From Pogostemon cablin (Eukaryota; Streptophyta; Magnoliopsida; Lamiales; Lamiaceae): a stretch of DNA of 64,000 bases. Both the position numbers and the translations under genes were made by a program. The number at the start of each line of letters is the position of its first letter. Positions within the stretch are counted from its first letter, which is position 1. A model generated the notes under the pieces. The model saw only the letters and a list, made by a program, of their open reading frames with translations, did not search any database and had not been told where the DNA came from. The stretch is from the NCBI GenBank assembly GCA_023678885.1, contig CM042982.1, positions 2,232,001 to 2,296,000 on the forward strand, in the 5' to 3' direction. Positions 36,667-47,480 of the stretch are shown in pieces.

Positions 36667-37734
36667 AAAGCAAAGGGTGTTATCTCCTATGATCAAATTA
36701 GCCCTCCACCTTTTTTCTGGTAATTCAAATCCCTTACGTTTTTAGTTAAGATCGATTGAGCCCTTGTTTTCTTAAAATTAAATCAACACTGCAAAAAATT
36801 GGCAGTCTGCAGTTTGGGATGCATCCTTGAAGGCAGGGGATTGGCATCAAAGAAAAGCCCATTTTTCCAGATCCGAAATCGCAAAGCTTGCAATTAAGGT
36901 TCAAATCCAATAATATGTTGGAAGTTTTGATATTCCCATGGACGATCTGTGGGGGAGCACTAACCCTTTTCCACCCATTCATAAGATTCATTCACCATCC
37001 CACTTCATCCCTGATCTTTCATAAAAACTGTAGAAACCCATATTACTTTCTCCCATAACTCTGCCTCTCACGTTTGGAGAGAGAGATAGGTAGTAGTGAA
37101 AAAGGTAGGAATGCATCAGATAATGATCATCTTTCCCAAATACATAATTGATAGCACTGAAACTTGATATCAATACAATTTCAAGGGATGCTCTTTAAAA
37201 CTCATAAAGATTCTAATTAATTTCGTCGATCTACAACCGTTGAAAGAGAATTGAACTGGAAACAAAACCACAACCAACACAAATCATCTTCCTTCAATAA
37301 ACTCAATTTACCATATACCCAAATATTCCCCTTTTTTACAATGAAGGAAAGTAATCCCCAAATTGACGAAAGGAAAATGACGAAAGCTTGAGAAGATAAA
37401 ACCAGCCATCGGATAAATTAAAAAAAAAAATCATTGCAGTTTTGGTAAAGTGAAAGAGAGAAGAGCTTAAATCCCGAAAGACAATATTATCGTCTCTCTG
37501 CGAAATCACGAAGAACTGAGATATCATCTCGATCAACGGAGGCTTAACAGGAAACAGTTGCCCTTGCATTAAGGCTTAACACCGTTAGATTGATGTTTAA
37601 GGGGAGGGTATGACTGTTTTATTTTAAGAAAGTGAGGGGTTCAATTGATCAAATTAAAAAGGTAAAGGGGTTGAGTGACCAGAAAAAAAATTAAAGGGCT
37701 AATTGAATATGAGGGGCTTTTTTACCTTTTGCCC
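36667..37734. mobile_element. Pack-MULE carrying a receptor-kinase fragment
   Basis: A 1,068-bp element flanked by a perfect 9-bp target duplication TATTAGTAC (36,658-36,666 and 37,735-37,743). Terminal inverted repeats of about 120-130 bp share ATTAGCCCT, TTTTTTTCTGGT, GATCnATTGAnCCC and TTTCTTAAAA in reverse order. It has no transposase. Captured plant gene sequence sits between the TIRs, which is the definition of a Pack-MULE. Confidence 0.9.
36785..36991 (-). pseudogene. Receptor-like protein kinase fragment captured by Pack-MULE
   Basis: The minus-strand frame contains QIVHGNIKTSNILLDLNLNC followed by KLCDFGSGK. These are kinase subdomain VIb, with HGN in place of the HRD catalytic triad, and the DFG of subdomain VII. 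Only about 60 residues of kinase are recognisable. Asn in place of Asp in the catalytic loop occurs in atypical receptor-like kinases, so the parent may have been a pseudokinase. No complete domain remains. Confidence 0.8.
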
Positions 37735-37743
37735 TATTAGTAC

Positions 37744-38280
37744 ATGTTTTCTTGGATTAGTCAATGGTCAAAAACAAAATAATATATTAATTAATCATAA
37801 TTATTGCTGATCATGAAGAAATGTGGACTATACTTATTTGTTTCTCAAATGTCATGATTCTTACCGGTTAGGTGGTTGTTTCTTTTCTGGAAAAAAGCTA
37901 TTATTACTATTATTATTTTTAAAAAGAAAAAAAGAATTTAAATATTGCTAAAGCATGTGCAAGCATTGGAAATATATCTTTAGATTTAATTAATTCAACC
38001 AAGATCCAGTGATTCCCTGCTCTCATGGATGAATAAAATATAAGAAGCCAGGCGTGCAGATTAAGTAAAAATCTTTTAAAATAAAAATTAAATAAATCGT
38101 TTTTCTCGAATTAATCTCCATTTTAGTACATATTAAAAATTATTTTTTACTCATGGGCCATATACAGCCTGGATGATCATGTTGTTATCAAATTAGTCAT
38201 CACACACTCATGCTTCTATATCTTGATCATCATCATAATCATAATATATAGTCTTCAACATCACTAATATTACATCACTC

Positions 38281-38322
<42 letters not shown>

Positions 38323-38979
38323 AATTTATCCAAACTTATGATATTTCAATGCAATGGCCAGCTATGATTGTGATCAGTTTCCTGGATTCCAACCCTTAGC
38401 TCCACGAGACGAGTTGGTGGTGGTTACTCGAAAGCCCCCGTTGAGTCGACTCCAAAGATGAGCCCCCCGCCCGTTGCACCTAAAATGAGCTACTTCCAAG
38501 CCTACAACTCATGTTAACGATACAACAACAGCAGCAGCAGCGGTAGTAGCAACATCGAGTGTAGTTTCTTATTTTTCGAGTAAAGATCCAATCCCACTTC
38601 TTTCCCCTCTTGTGTTGCCCTCCATGCTTGACCAACAGGACACAATGCCTAATAGGACCCATTAATTGATGTATGCATATATTCATGCTTTTTAAATATT
38701 GAACATTCTTGATCACTTCTACTTACTATGTATGTACATTTTGTTGCTAATTCAATTTCTTTTGGTACATCCTAACTATATATATGATTTGTATGTTATA
38801 ATGTTACATGATGCAATGTGAAATGGACATATAAGTAATAAGATTAAGGTTTATATATGTGTTATTAATTATTCATTCAATTATATAAGGCAATATATAT
38901 CTTCACCTCATGATAGAGTGACCATGAGATCAAGTCTTCTAGCTAGATTAGTCCCATGTAGTTGTAATGCATTGAGGGA
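37744..38979. other. P450 downstream flank, no gene
   Basis: AT-rich with a TCTA microsatellite (38,278-38,321). A small GC-richer patch at 38,350-38,620 includes a short GCA/GCAGCAGC run but no convincing gene. Confidence 0.45.
38278..38321. repeat. (TCTA)n microsatellite
   Basis: About ten to eleven perfect TCTA units. Confidence 0.97.
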
Positions 38980-40838
38980 TCAGTGTTTCAATGGTTTGAT
39001 GATGATGGGGACCCCGAATAGAGGACGAGTAGTGATGAGAGAATGCGGAGAGTGGACATAAGTTGATGACAATGTGAAGGTATAACGTTGGAGAATCATG
39101 GATAGTGGAATCTTAGCTTCATTGTTTGCAAAGTTCAACCCCACACATGTTCTTTGTCCAGAGCCGAATGGTAGGAAGGCCATCGGGTTGTTCCTCGTCG
39201 CTGCACCCACCCCTGCCTCGAATCTCTCCGGTTTGAAGAGGTGTGCATCCTGTCCCCATATCTCAGGATCCCTATGAAGTGCTAAGGTTGGAATGTGAAG
39301 CTCCATGTGTGCTGGAAGCTCATATTTTCTAAGCTTCACGTTCGTCTCCACTTTTCGTATCATACTCGTTACAGGGGAGTAGAGCCTCAACACCTCGTGG
39401 ATGATCATGCTGGTCTGAAAACAAACACCAAAAAGATCAAACAATGGATTGTAATGGAGACAAAAAGCCTTATTGCTAGCTTACTGTCTTCATTTTGGAA
39501 AGGCCTTCTGATGTTGGATTCTCCTGTCCAAACAATGCAACAATTTCTTGTCTTGCTTTTTCCTGCCAATCTGTGTGAATCGCTAACAGCAGAATAGTCC
39601 ATGTAAGCAAGCTGCTGGTTGTTTCATGACCAGCAAGAAAGAACACCTTGCATTCATCAATAACATCATCTATTGAAATCCTGTTTTTCTTGTCTAAATC
39701 ATGGTGAACTCTAAGGAGTGCTCCAAGAAAATCACTCCCATAGTTCTCTGTTTCCCCTGTTCTCATTTGCTCTTCTCTCTTCCTCACTATACCCATTGCT
39801 GTCTCAATAAGTGACTGCTCGATCTTGTCCGATTCGACCTCATCTGCTGACTTCCATATCTTTCTGCAGGAAAAGAACTCACCCATGTTTAGAAAACACA
39901 TGACAAGTTGGAAGAAGAACATGATGAGCAGATTGAATTACTTACTCGATTCCAAATCGAATCTTGTCAGCATTCTTGTAAACCAAGTAGCCTAGTTTGG
40001 ACAGCATATCAAAGATGTTCTTCCCTTCCACATAACTGCTTCCAAAAGCTGTTCTTGAAATCACTTCACAAGTCAAGAGAGTGAACTCTCTGCACACTTC
40101 CAGTTCTCGTCCGTCGTGCTGTTTCCACTTCTCCAGCATCGTCTCCACGCTTGCAATCATGTCTGGAATCATGTCCTGCTCCTCATTAGTATGCCTTGTT
40201 AGTCCCATGTTAAACAACATGAATGAAACATTGGTAATAAATCAATGATCACCTTCAAGCTGTCTGCATAGAATGCATGGTTTGCAATCTTTCTTACTTT
40301 CAACCACTTATCCCCTTCTGCTACAACAATACCATTTCCAAGCAGCTTCTTCACATGACCTTTAGTTTTGATTTTCCTAAAACACCCTTGTTTGTTGTTC
40401 AGAATTTCCTTAGCCAACTCAGGTTCAGTGATCACCAAATGAGGCCGAATGCCGGTCCATGTAAGAAAATTCCTTCCTGGTAAACACACACAATGAAAGT
40501 ATTACGAAAGCAGCTCGTCTCTCTCTTTTACGTGTCATTCATCTACAAATAAACAACGCACCGTAGAGGTTCATCCACGTGTAGAACTGAGGCTGAAGAC
40601 AAGGGAATATGTCGTGTGACAGCCCCACAGGAGGACATTTCTTGGCTTGCTGTTTCAACATCATGCTCTCTTTAGTAGTGCCATGAAAGAGCTTGTAGGA
40701 AGGCCCGGATATCCCCTGAGAACGCATCGCCCGCTGCACGCGAAACGGGATCCATACTACCTTGTACAAGAATGTAATGGCTAGCAGTGTGATGATGCTA
40801 AGAAAGATTGAAAAAAACATGGTGCAGATCATGATCAT
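38980..40838 (-). CDS. Cytochrome P450, CYP72 clan (CYP749A-like)
   Basis: Five exons on minus: 40,838-40,562, 40,476-40,253, 40,175-39,946, 39,863-39,485 and 39,414-38,980, all GT-AG, giving 514 residues in one consistent frame. An N-terminal hydrophobic ER anchor (MFFSIFLSIITLLAITFLYK) is followed by a basic linker. The I-helix is FFLAGHETTSSLLTW, the ExxR motif EVLR, the PERF region FKPERF, and the heme loop FLPFGSGQRTCVG with its ligand Cys. All catalytic landmarks are intact, so it should be an active ER monooxygenase. The N-terminal MRSQGISGPSYKLFHG resembles CYP749A members of the CYP72 clan; substrate unknown. A decayed paralogue lies at 46.5-47.5 kb. The next ATG codons (third and seventh) are alternative starts. 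Confidence 0.95.
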
Positions 40839-40906
40839 GATGATGGAGTTGCAAGAAGATGTTTGAGGTTTGTTTGTTGTTAATTGATCATGTTTGATGG
40901 CATATA

Positions 40907-40914
40907 TATTTATA
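40907..40914 (-). promoter_or_regulatory. TATA box of the P450 gene
   Basis: TATAAATA on the minus strand, about 70 bp upstream of the ATG. The corresponding region is deleted from the pseudogene copy. Confidence 0.65.
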
Positions 40915-41096
40915 GATTGTGTGAGTGATCAAACGGCTGGATTGTTTGGAGGATGAAAGAAACAAGTAGTAGAGTGTTAAACTGATTTTGATTTTAATAT
41001 TGTTGTCTTGTCTAGGGATATTAGTCATACTTTTGTCCATGATGATGACTACAACTACAAGGAGAAGCAGATCATTTTTGGATGGAAAAATTCTCA

Positions 41097-41285
41097 TGTG
41101 TCACACATTTTATACGGATTGTGAGACGTGTTGATGTAGGTAAAATAGGATTATTGGTAGTTAATGTATGCTTTCTTATAATAGGATGATTGATGTACTA
41201 AAACATAATTTTAAATGTTATAATATGATTCACTGCAAATAATTTTAACTAACAATAAGCCTACTTTATCCATATAAATAATTTC
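41097..41285. mobile_element. Mutator-type MITE (family M1), truncated copy 3
   Basis: GATTGTGAGACGTGTTGATG, TAGTTAATGTATGCTTTCTT, AATGTTATAATATGATTCA and AAGCCTACTTTATCCATAT follow the M1 order. The right terminus with CTCACAAGAGAG is missing. Confidence 0.65.
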
Positions 41286-41947
41286 GAAAATTCCAAATTT
41301 TTTGAGAATGATTCTAATCAAAGGTTATAATATTTCTTTATTTCTAATTTTATTTTTTTCTGCGTGCCGTTTCATTTCTCACAAAGTAATGAAATTAAAT
41401 TAATTAGTATTCCAATCGAATTGGGTGTTGCTGATGTTAGAAAATTGCGAAGTTAATAATCTAATACTACATATTGATTTTAGTTTTGTACGAGAAAGTT
41501 TTATTTTTGTTATAAATTTAATGCTATAACTTTCAAATGGAGTATTAGAAATTTTGATCCTTAATTAGTGAATTATAATCCAAATGATTTGAAAGCCAAT
41601 CAACAACCAAGATTGCAACAACTTAATAAAAGTTAAAAGACTAATTATTTTAAAATAATAATAATAATAATAATAATAATGATAATTTAAAGACAAAAAT
41701 AAATATTTTTTTAGATAGGCTATTTACATAATTAATTTTACAAATTTCTGATTAGTTTACTTAGAAATAAAATTAAAGTATAAGACAAAAGTGAGTTTGA
41801 ACTGACTTTAATTTCTATGATAATATCGGAATGTCAATATAATACTCCAATTAATAGATAATAACATAGGAACTTAAGTACTCGCTATGAATCCACAAGG
41901 TGTTTAAAGATAAAATATTTTGTTTTAATAAACATACACTTTGTTCA

Positions 41948-41971
41948 ATAAATAAATAAATAAATAAATAA

Positions 41972-42055
<84 letters not shown>
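41948..42055. repeat. Compound microsatellite (AATA)n-(TA)n
   Basis: About seven AATA units run directly into about 39 TA units. Confidence 0.97.
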
Positions 42056-42059
<4 letters not shown>

Positions 42060-42926
42060 CTAAAGGATATAATTCGATACTGAAGATATAAAATTGTAAT
42101 TGGATGCAGTGTGTGCTCAAATACATGTAGTAATACTTTTCATTGCTCATAATAAACATATTGTAAATTGGATTATTAAAGTAAATAGAGTATGGTAGAA
42201 TCATTGGTTCTTTACTTGAGTGTGAAGCAAAGTAGTTTTGAATGTTTATGAGAGTGATATATATATCTGTTGTATTTTCGAACTTTTTCTTCATGTTTTC
42301 AAATTCCTAATACAGACTATAGTTTAACTTGATGATTATTATTCCACTTTTTAAACAAGAGGACTAAAAAATTACTTGTAGTAAATCGATCGCATAGAAT
42401 AATAATGAGTTGATATTAGGTGTACCTATTTTGCATACATTTTTTTTAATAATTGTATATTTTTTTACACTAAATTTTTCATTAAAAAATTAATCTTCAC
42501 ATATGTATAACTTTTTAAATATAATTAGCCAATAATAATTATGTAACAAAAGATGACATCAGTTGGTAATATGGCACCATCAACTGCTTCTAAATCTCTA
42601 AATCTAACATCAGCCAAAATTAAATAACATAAAAATTAAATTCTTAAGCCAAAATAGAAATTAATCACAAGATGTATGTGGAAGTGCTTGGCATACAAGA
42701 TTAGCCCAAAACAAACAAACAAAAACAAATAAGAGTTGTAATTAGAAGAATGGTTATGGTGATGGGACAACATGATCCCAACAATACGAAATTAATGATG
42801 TAATAATAATAGTGAATCAAGCATCTAACTTAAGGTAGAAATTAATCCAAAATTATGCAGACAAAAAGAAAAACCTTAATAAGCATACGAAATGTATAAT
42901 ACCCAAAGTGTGGACTAATATAACTC

Positions 42927-43226
42927 TCATACACTACGACCGGCACCGGCATCGGCATCCTTTCTCGTAATCTTAACACTCCCTTCGCAGGAACAGCCGA
43001 TCAACCAACCCACCACCGCCCAAGGCGCGGCGGCGATCAGAAACGGCAGAGCCACGCGCAACCAGTGTTTCACCTTCGTTTCCGGTGGAAACACCTTGTC
43101 AAACCACGCTAAAACGGCGTCGTGGAAGCTCTTCACCCACGCTAAAACGGCGTCGAGGAAGCTCTTCGCCGTCAGGAGGGCTTCCTTTAACTTCTCCAAT
43201 AAGAAACGCACCAATGAATTTGCCAT
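42927..43226 (-). CDS. Small single-pass membrane protein with 11-residue repeat (family S, intact)
   Basis: A 99-residue open frame, no intron. The amphipathic N-terminus (LLEKLKEALLTAKS) is followed by two copies of an 11-residue unit, KSFLDAVLAW (21-30) and KSFHDAVLAW (32-41); a 33-bp DNA duplication underlies it. Then DKVFPPET (43-50), a hydrophobic span at about 56-78 that is a likely membrane segment, and a short polar tail. A minus-strand TATATATA at 43,276-43,283 about 50 bp upstream supports a real promoter. It shares the AW-(D/N)-(K/Q)-V-(F/V)-PPE block and membrane segment with the loci at 44.4-44.8 and 48.5/53.5-54.1 kb but lacks their VKMMKAPGRNY tail. I do not know its function; tail-anchored topology is inferred. 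Confidence 0.7.
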   Translation of the reverse strand: MANSLVRFLLEKLKEALLTAKSFLDAVLAWVKSFHDAVLAWFDKVFPPETKVKHWLRVALPFLIAAAPWAVVGWLIGCSCEGSVKITRKDADAGAGRSV

Positions 43227-43238
43227 CTCTCACTTCAA

Positions 43239-43269
<31 letters not shown>

Positions 43270-43548
43270 CCACAATATATATAGCAAACATTAGACCTAT
43301 CTTGATTCACTAATTTCCAACCCAAATATAAGGGATTTAATTTTATCCTCATCTAATATACTATTATTTCCAACATCTTCGATTCTTCGGGATTTGAAAT
43401 TCAATTTCTAACGATTTCGTTTTTTTTTTTAATTTATATACTCCAATTATATCTACGTCTCTTCATTACTAATTTCCAGCTATTTCCCAACGTAGTTTAA
43501 GCATGTAGTATATATACTAAAAGATATCTACATTCCAGCTATTGTGAT

Positions 43549-44015
43549 TTTTTTTTTTTGGAAAAATAAAATATATTAATTAAATAACTGAGATATCAGT
43601 TTCAACATGTAGATCAATCGCTTTCAGCATGGAATGCAAAAAGAAAGACGTAGTGCAAGAAAAAACAAATTTAGGTAGAGAGTGGGCAATAACATTCCCA
43701 GATCGTCTAACCCAACTAAAAGAAACATAATGGAAAAACTTGCAACAATCCAAAATCTCGTTAATCACTCCACCAAAGTATGATAGATCCATCTTGGAAT
43801 ATTGTAGAGCAAAAAAGACATCTGCGAATAAGTTTTAATGATGATTCTCCCCACTCCTTCCTCTCTAGCTTTATGAACATCCAAACGAACTGCCAAGGCT
43901 TCTGCCACTTCCAAAAAAATGCTGAATCCATCAATTCAGTCCTCACCCATGTCACATAACCCTTGTGATTTCTAAGCACACAACCAAACCCAATACCACC
44001 TCTGCAAGCGCATTT
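43549..44015 (-). pseudogene. LINE 3' fragment (RNase H-like domain) inserted in the duplicated unit
   Basis: Minus-strand frames contain RGGIGFGCVLRNHKGYVTW and, in another phase, VSFSWVRRSGNVIAHSLPKF, the start and end of the RNase H-like domain found at the C-terminus of plant LINE polyproteins. A T run at 43,549-43,559 is the antisense poly(A) tail. The paralogous unit at about 47,920-47,945 lacks this segment and continues from CAGCTATTGTGAT straight to GTATTTAATATA, which gives the pre-insertion sequence. Confidence 0.88.
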
Positions 44016-44370
44016 GTATTTAATATATGAGTATATAAAGTAATGTATGGAATGTTTAGATTTTGGATTCACCATGTGTGAGTATTATTATTAGATTATA
44101 AAGATAAACCTTATAAATAAAATAATTCATAAGTCAAGACATAATTTATTTTAATCTTTTGAGTAGACCAAGTCATCAATACACTGATTAAGTAAGCGTA
44201 TCAAATACTATCTGAATTGCTCTAGTTTATTTCTCATTAATAATTTTGGACACCAGAAATTTTTAATACTAATTATTTTATTAACAACGATACCGAAGAA
44301 GGTACAAATTGAAAAGCACGCGGTACAACCAAAAGAAAATCGAAAGAGGAAGCCGTCTAACAGAATTCAG

Positions 44371-44846
44371 TTATTTTCTGGCCCGGAGGTCCCTGAAGTA
44401 TCCTCCGGGGTTATGCTCGAATCCGGATCTCGGGATCGAGTAGTTCCTTCCGGGGGCTTTCATCATCTTCACCGATCCTCCGCCGCCACGTCCCCCGAAA
44501 TACTTATACGCCACCACCAGAACTACGGCGACGACGAGATACGGCGCAGCGGCGTGGAGCCACTCAGCCCTTTTTTCCGGCGGAAAGACTTGATCAAGCC
44601 AAGCCAGCGCCTGTTCACCGGATTTTTTTAGGGCTTTTGCAATCGATCGATCTTCTCGGCCCTGGTTTCCGGCGGAACGACTTGATTGAGCCAAGCCAGC
44701 GCCTGATCGCCGGATTTTTGAAGGGCAAACTGCGATTGCTTGATGGTTTCCGGAAAGCGTGCCAGAGCGTCGACTGCCATGGTTTTGAAGGTCAGTGAAG
44801 CTTCCATTAATTTCTCAACCACAGTCTTCACTGCTTCCTCCATCAC
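44371..44846 (-). pseudogene. Family S membrane protein, broken by a 1-bp deletion
   Basis: The N-terminal frame (44,846-44,628) has MMEEAVKTVVEKLMEASLTF and one repeat block (GDQALAWLNQVVPPETRAEK), then stops at 44,628. The frame 44,694-44,371 resumes at the same point with a second block (ALKKSGEQALAWLDQVFPPE), a membrane segment (PYLVVAVVLVVAYKYFGG), a Gly-rich turn, and the tail VKMMKAPGRNY ... YFRDLRARK. The two join if one base is missing near 44,633. Intact, it would be about 158 residues. A minus-strand TATAAA at 44,914-44,919 remains. It could be a pseudogene, a sequencing error in the A-rich CAAAAGCCC stretch, or two short products. Confidence 0.75.
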
Positions 44847-45299
44847 TGCTTCCTTCTATCTAGTTGAGTGTCTTTGGAGTTAAGTAAAGAAAGTGTGATT
44901 CCCCTGTCCTAGGTTTATAGGTTATTTTTTTGAATTTATTTTATTTAATTTAAGCTGTATATTGGGAGTACTATTTATTTTTATTAGTCAAGAACGCAGG
45001 GTCCACGGGAGGAAAGAAAAAAAAAAGAAAAGAAATAAAGAAGAATTGATTAACAACAATAACAATTTATACAAATTTCCAAGAAATTACCAACTTTTGG
45101 AAATTGAGAAAGCAAATAAAATAAGTTCATAAATGAATTAAATAGTGAAAGTTATTTGTGAAAAATCAGGGTTTTAAAAGAAGCAGGGTGGAACCGTGGA
45201 AAAGTAGTGATTACTGAACCAAACGCTGTCACTCTGCCATTGGTCACGCTGACGCACAACACTAAAGTAGATTATTTTGTTTAAATGTTACCGACAGTT

Positions 45300-45402
45300 T
45301 CACCAGCAGCGCCAGGAAGCAGCCTCCACTACAGCAGGACGCTTCTCTCCCCCTTCCACCACCATCACCTCAACACACACCTATCTTAAGCTTAACAATT
45401 TA
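45300..45402 (-). pseudogene. Universal stress protein gene fragment (intron 2/exon 3 junction)
   Basis: About 100 bp closely match 57,482-57,590 of the stress protein gene, including AGCAGCCTCCACTnCAGCAG, TTCCACCACCATCACCTCAA and the intron tail CCTATCTTAAGCTTAAC. It carries a deletion and substitutions and has no open frame of note. Confidence 0.88.
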
Positions 45403-45486
45403 TCATTACAGGGTTAAGTATTGTGCATTTCTATTTCAATTTTTATTTATGGAGTTTGAGTTTATAATTAATAAATATATAATTTC

Positions 45487-45545
45487 AGTTATTTTCCGGC
45501 CGGGAGATCCCTGAAGTACATACCAGGATTACTCTCAAAAGGATC
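45487..45545 (-). pseudogene. C-terminal scrap of a family S membrane protein
   Basis: The minus strand encodes ESNPGMYFRDLPAGK then a stop. It matches the end of the gene at 48,470 almost base for base and then diverges at 45,546. Evidence for a lost fourth copy. Confidence 0.85.
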
Positions 45546-45626
45546 ACAGGCTAAGGTATGAGTCACTATGTTAGTTCTGTCCAATTCCAAACCTATATTT
45601 TTGTTTTAGGACATATTAAAAAGACA

Positions 45627-45896
45627 TACTCCCTCCTTCCAGGAAAGATTGCACCATTTCCTTGCTTTTTCTGGCACAAAAATTAATAAAGTGGTAATTT
45701 TTAGGGGTATTATGATATTTTTTTGGTAATAAATAAATGATAAAATATCTCATGTGTGTAGTGGTGATTTTTTTGTAAATAAAGTGTATGGAGAAAGGTA
45801 ATTGTGTTTGACTTTTTATTTTTTTAGGAATGTGCAAACTTTTGTGGGACAACCCAAAATGAAAAGTGTGTCACATTTCCTGGGACGGGAGGAGTA
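45627..45896. mobile_element. Stowaway-like MITE with a paralogous empty site
   Basis: Ends TACTCCCTCCTTCCAGG and CCTGGGACGGGAGGAGTA, with TA at both ends. The flanks (GACATATTAAAAAGACA on the left, ATGTATATCTTAT on the right) match 55,676-55,712, where the element is absent. Confidence 0.9.
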
Positions 45897-46114
45897 ATGT
45901 ATATCTTATTTGGGATATAAGAAGTAACATTTAAATGAAAAATAATATGTAATTAGTAAAAAAATATAATACTATAGTATTGTAATTTATTTTCTGAATC
46001 ATCTGTAATATAAATAAAAAAATTAATAATATTTAAAAAAAATCAGGCCATGAAAGCGAAAAGGCAAAAAGAGTGAACCAAAAGCTGTCACTAGTGGAAA
46101 GAAAGAAAAATTAT

Positions 46115-46417
46115 AGCCCACGTGCATAGCTCAATTGGTATAGGGAGGATGTAAATGTTTTCCAATTGAATTTGGTTCTGCAGGGTTGGAATTCGAATTC
46201 TACCTTTGGCATGAATTTGGATTTGGCCCCTTGTAAGCACAAATTAAACAGTAAGCCCTCTCTATAAGCCACTTGAGGCATATATTGCGATTTACCTTCT
46301 CCATCAATCCCCAGGGTCGGGCCACCAATCCCATGGCAGGGGCAGTGGGGCCACCCCAGGGTCGGGCCACCAATCCCATGGCAGGGGCAGTGGGGCCACC
46401 ATTTGGGGTACACCATT
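46115..46417 (+). mobile_element. Complete tRNA-derived SINE with 16-bp target duplication
   Basis: Box A-like TAGCTCAATTGG and box B-like GGTTGGAATTCGAATTC lie near the 5' end. The 3' body contains AAGCCACTTGAGGCATAT and CCATGGCAGGGGCAGTGGGG. It is flanked by a perfect 16-bp duplication AAGAAAGAAAAATTAT (46,099-46,114 and 46,418-46,433). The paralogous unit has a single uninterrupted copy of that 16-mer at 55,894-55,909. Probably RNA polymerase III-transcribed and moved by LINE machinery. Confidence 0.93.
46311..46400. repeat. 45-bp tandem duplication in the SINE 3' body
   Basis: Two perfect copies of the unit beginning CCAGGGTCGGGCCACCAATC (46,311-46,355 and 46,356-46,400). The SINE fragment at 29.7 kb has only one, so this is a local expansion. 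Confidence 0.9.
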
Positions 46418-46605
46418 AAGAAAGAAAAATTATTGGTCACCAAGAATAAAGTCCATGTAAGCAAGCTGCTGGTTGTTTCATGACCAGCAAGAAAGGCGGT
46501 GGGGGCCCACCATTTGGGGTACACCATTAAGAAAGAAAAATTATTGGTCACCAAGAATAAAGTCCATGTAAGCAAGCTGCTGGTTGTTTCATGACCAGCA
46601 AGAAA
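46398..46605. repeat. 111-bp tandem duplication spanning SINE end, target site and P450 exon
   Basis: The unit starting ACCATTTGGGGTACACC and ending CAGCAAGAAAG occurs at 46,398 and at 46,509. It includes the SINE 3' end, its target duplication and the P450 I-helix segment, so it arose after both the SINE insertion and the P450 truncation. Confidence 0.92.
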
Positions 46606-47480
46606 GAACACCTGCATTCATCTATCACATCATCTATTGAAATCCTGTTTTTCTTGTCTGAATCATGGTGAACTCTAAGGAGTGCTCCAAGAAAATCTCT
46701 CCCATAGTTCTCTGTTTCCCCTGTTCTCATTTGCTCTTCTCTCTTCCTCACTATACTCATTGCTGTCTCGATGAGCGACTGCTCGATCTTGTAATCATGT
46801 CTGGAATCATGTCCTGCACATCATCCATCATCATCATGCCTCAATTAGTCCCATGTTATGAAATCATGGTAATAAATTAATGATCACCTTCAAGCTGTCT
46901 GCATAGAATGCATGGTTTGCAATCTTTCTTAATTTCAACCACTTAGCCCCTTCTGCTACAGCAAGACCATCTCCAAGCAGCTTCTTCACATACCCTTTAG
47001 CTTTGATTTTCCTAAAACACCCTTGTTTGTTATTCAGAATTTCCTTAGCCAGCTCAGGTTCAGTGATCACCAAATGAGGCCGAATACCCGTCCATGTAAG
47101 AAAATTCCTTCCTGGCACACACACACACAATGAAAGCATTACGAAAGCAGCTCGTCTCTCACTTTTACGTGTCATTCATCTACAAATGAACAACGCACCG
47201 TAGAGGTTCATCCACGTGTAGAACTGAGGCTGAAGACAAGGGAATATGTCGTTTGACAGCCCACAGTAGGACATTTCTTGGCTTGCTGTTTCAACATCAT
47301 GCTCTCTTTAGTAGTGCCATGAAAGAGCTTGTAAGAAGGCCCGGATATCCCCTGCGAACGCATCGTACGTTGCACGCGAAACGGGATCCATACTACCTTG
47401 TACAAGAATGTCATGACTAGCAGTGTGATGATGCTCAGAAAGATTGAAAAAAACATGGTGTAGATCATGATCATGATCAT
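46450..47480 (-). pseudogene. Decayed cytochrome P450 paralogue
   Basis: Exon 1 (47,480-47,199) matches the intact gene but has lost one base near 47,260, which shifts the frame. Exon 2 (47,111-46,888) is well preserved. Only about 21 bp of exon 3 remain (about 46,793-46,813), fused directly to exon 4, so most of exon 3, intron 3 and the start of exon 4 are deleted. Exon 4 has another 1-bp loss near 46,613 and breaks off at the I-helix (46,561). Exon 5 with the heme-binding loop is missing. It cannot encode an enzyme. Confidence 0.95.

Larger units (their letters stand above)
40839..42926. other. P450 promoter side and AT-rich intergenic
   Basis: No gene. It includes an M1 MITE relic (41,097-41,285), a sequence at 41,561-41,625 homologous to 47,516-47,575, and a long compound microsatellite. 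Confidence 0.5.

Noticed and set aside
36785..36991. A live receptor kinase gene
   Set aside because: Only about 60 residues of kinase, bounded by MULE TIRs.
46115..46205. A functional tRNA gene
   Set aside because: Box A- and B-like motifs are present, but the arms do not pair into a cloverleaf and a long non-tRNA body follows; the flanking duplication shows it is a SINE.
46111..46617. 168-codon minus-strand frame with repeated AGHETTSSLLTWTLFLV
   Set aside because: It is an accidental read-through of the SINE, the 45- and 111-bp duplications and a P450 exon scrap, not a gene.
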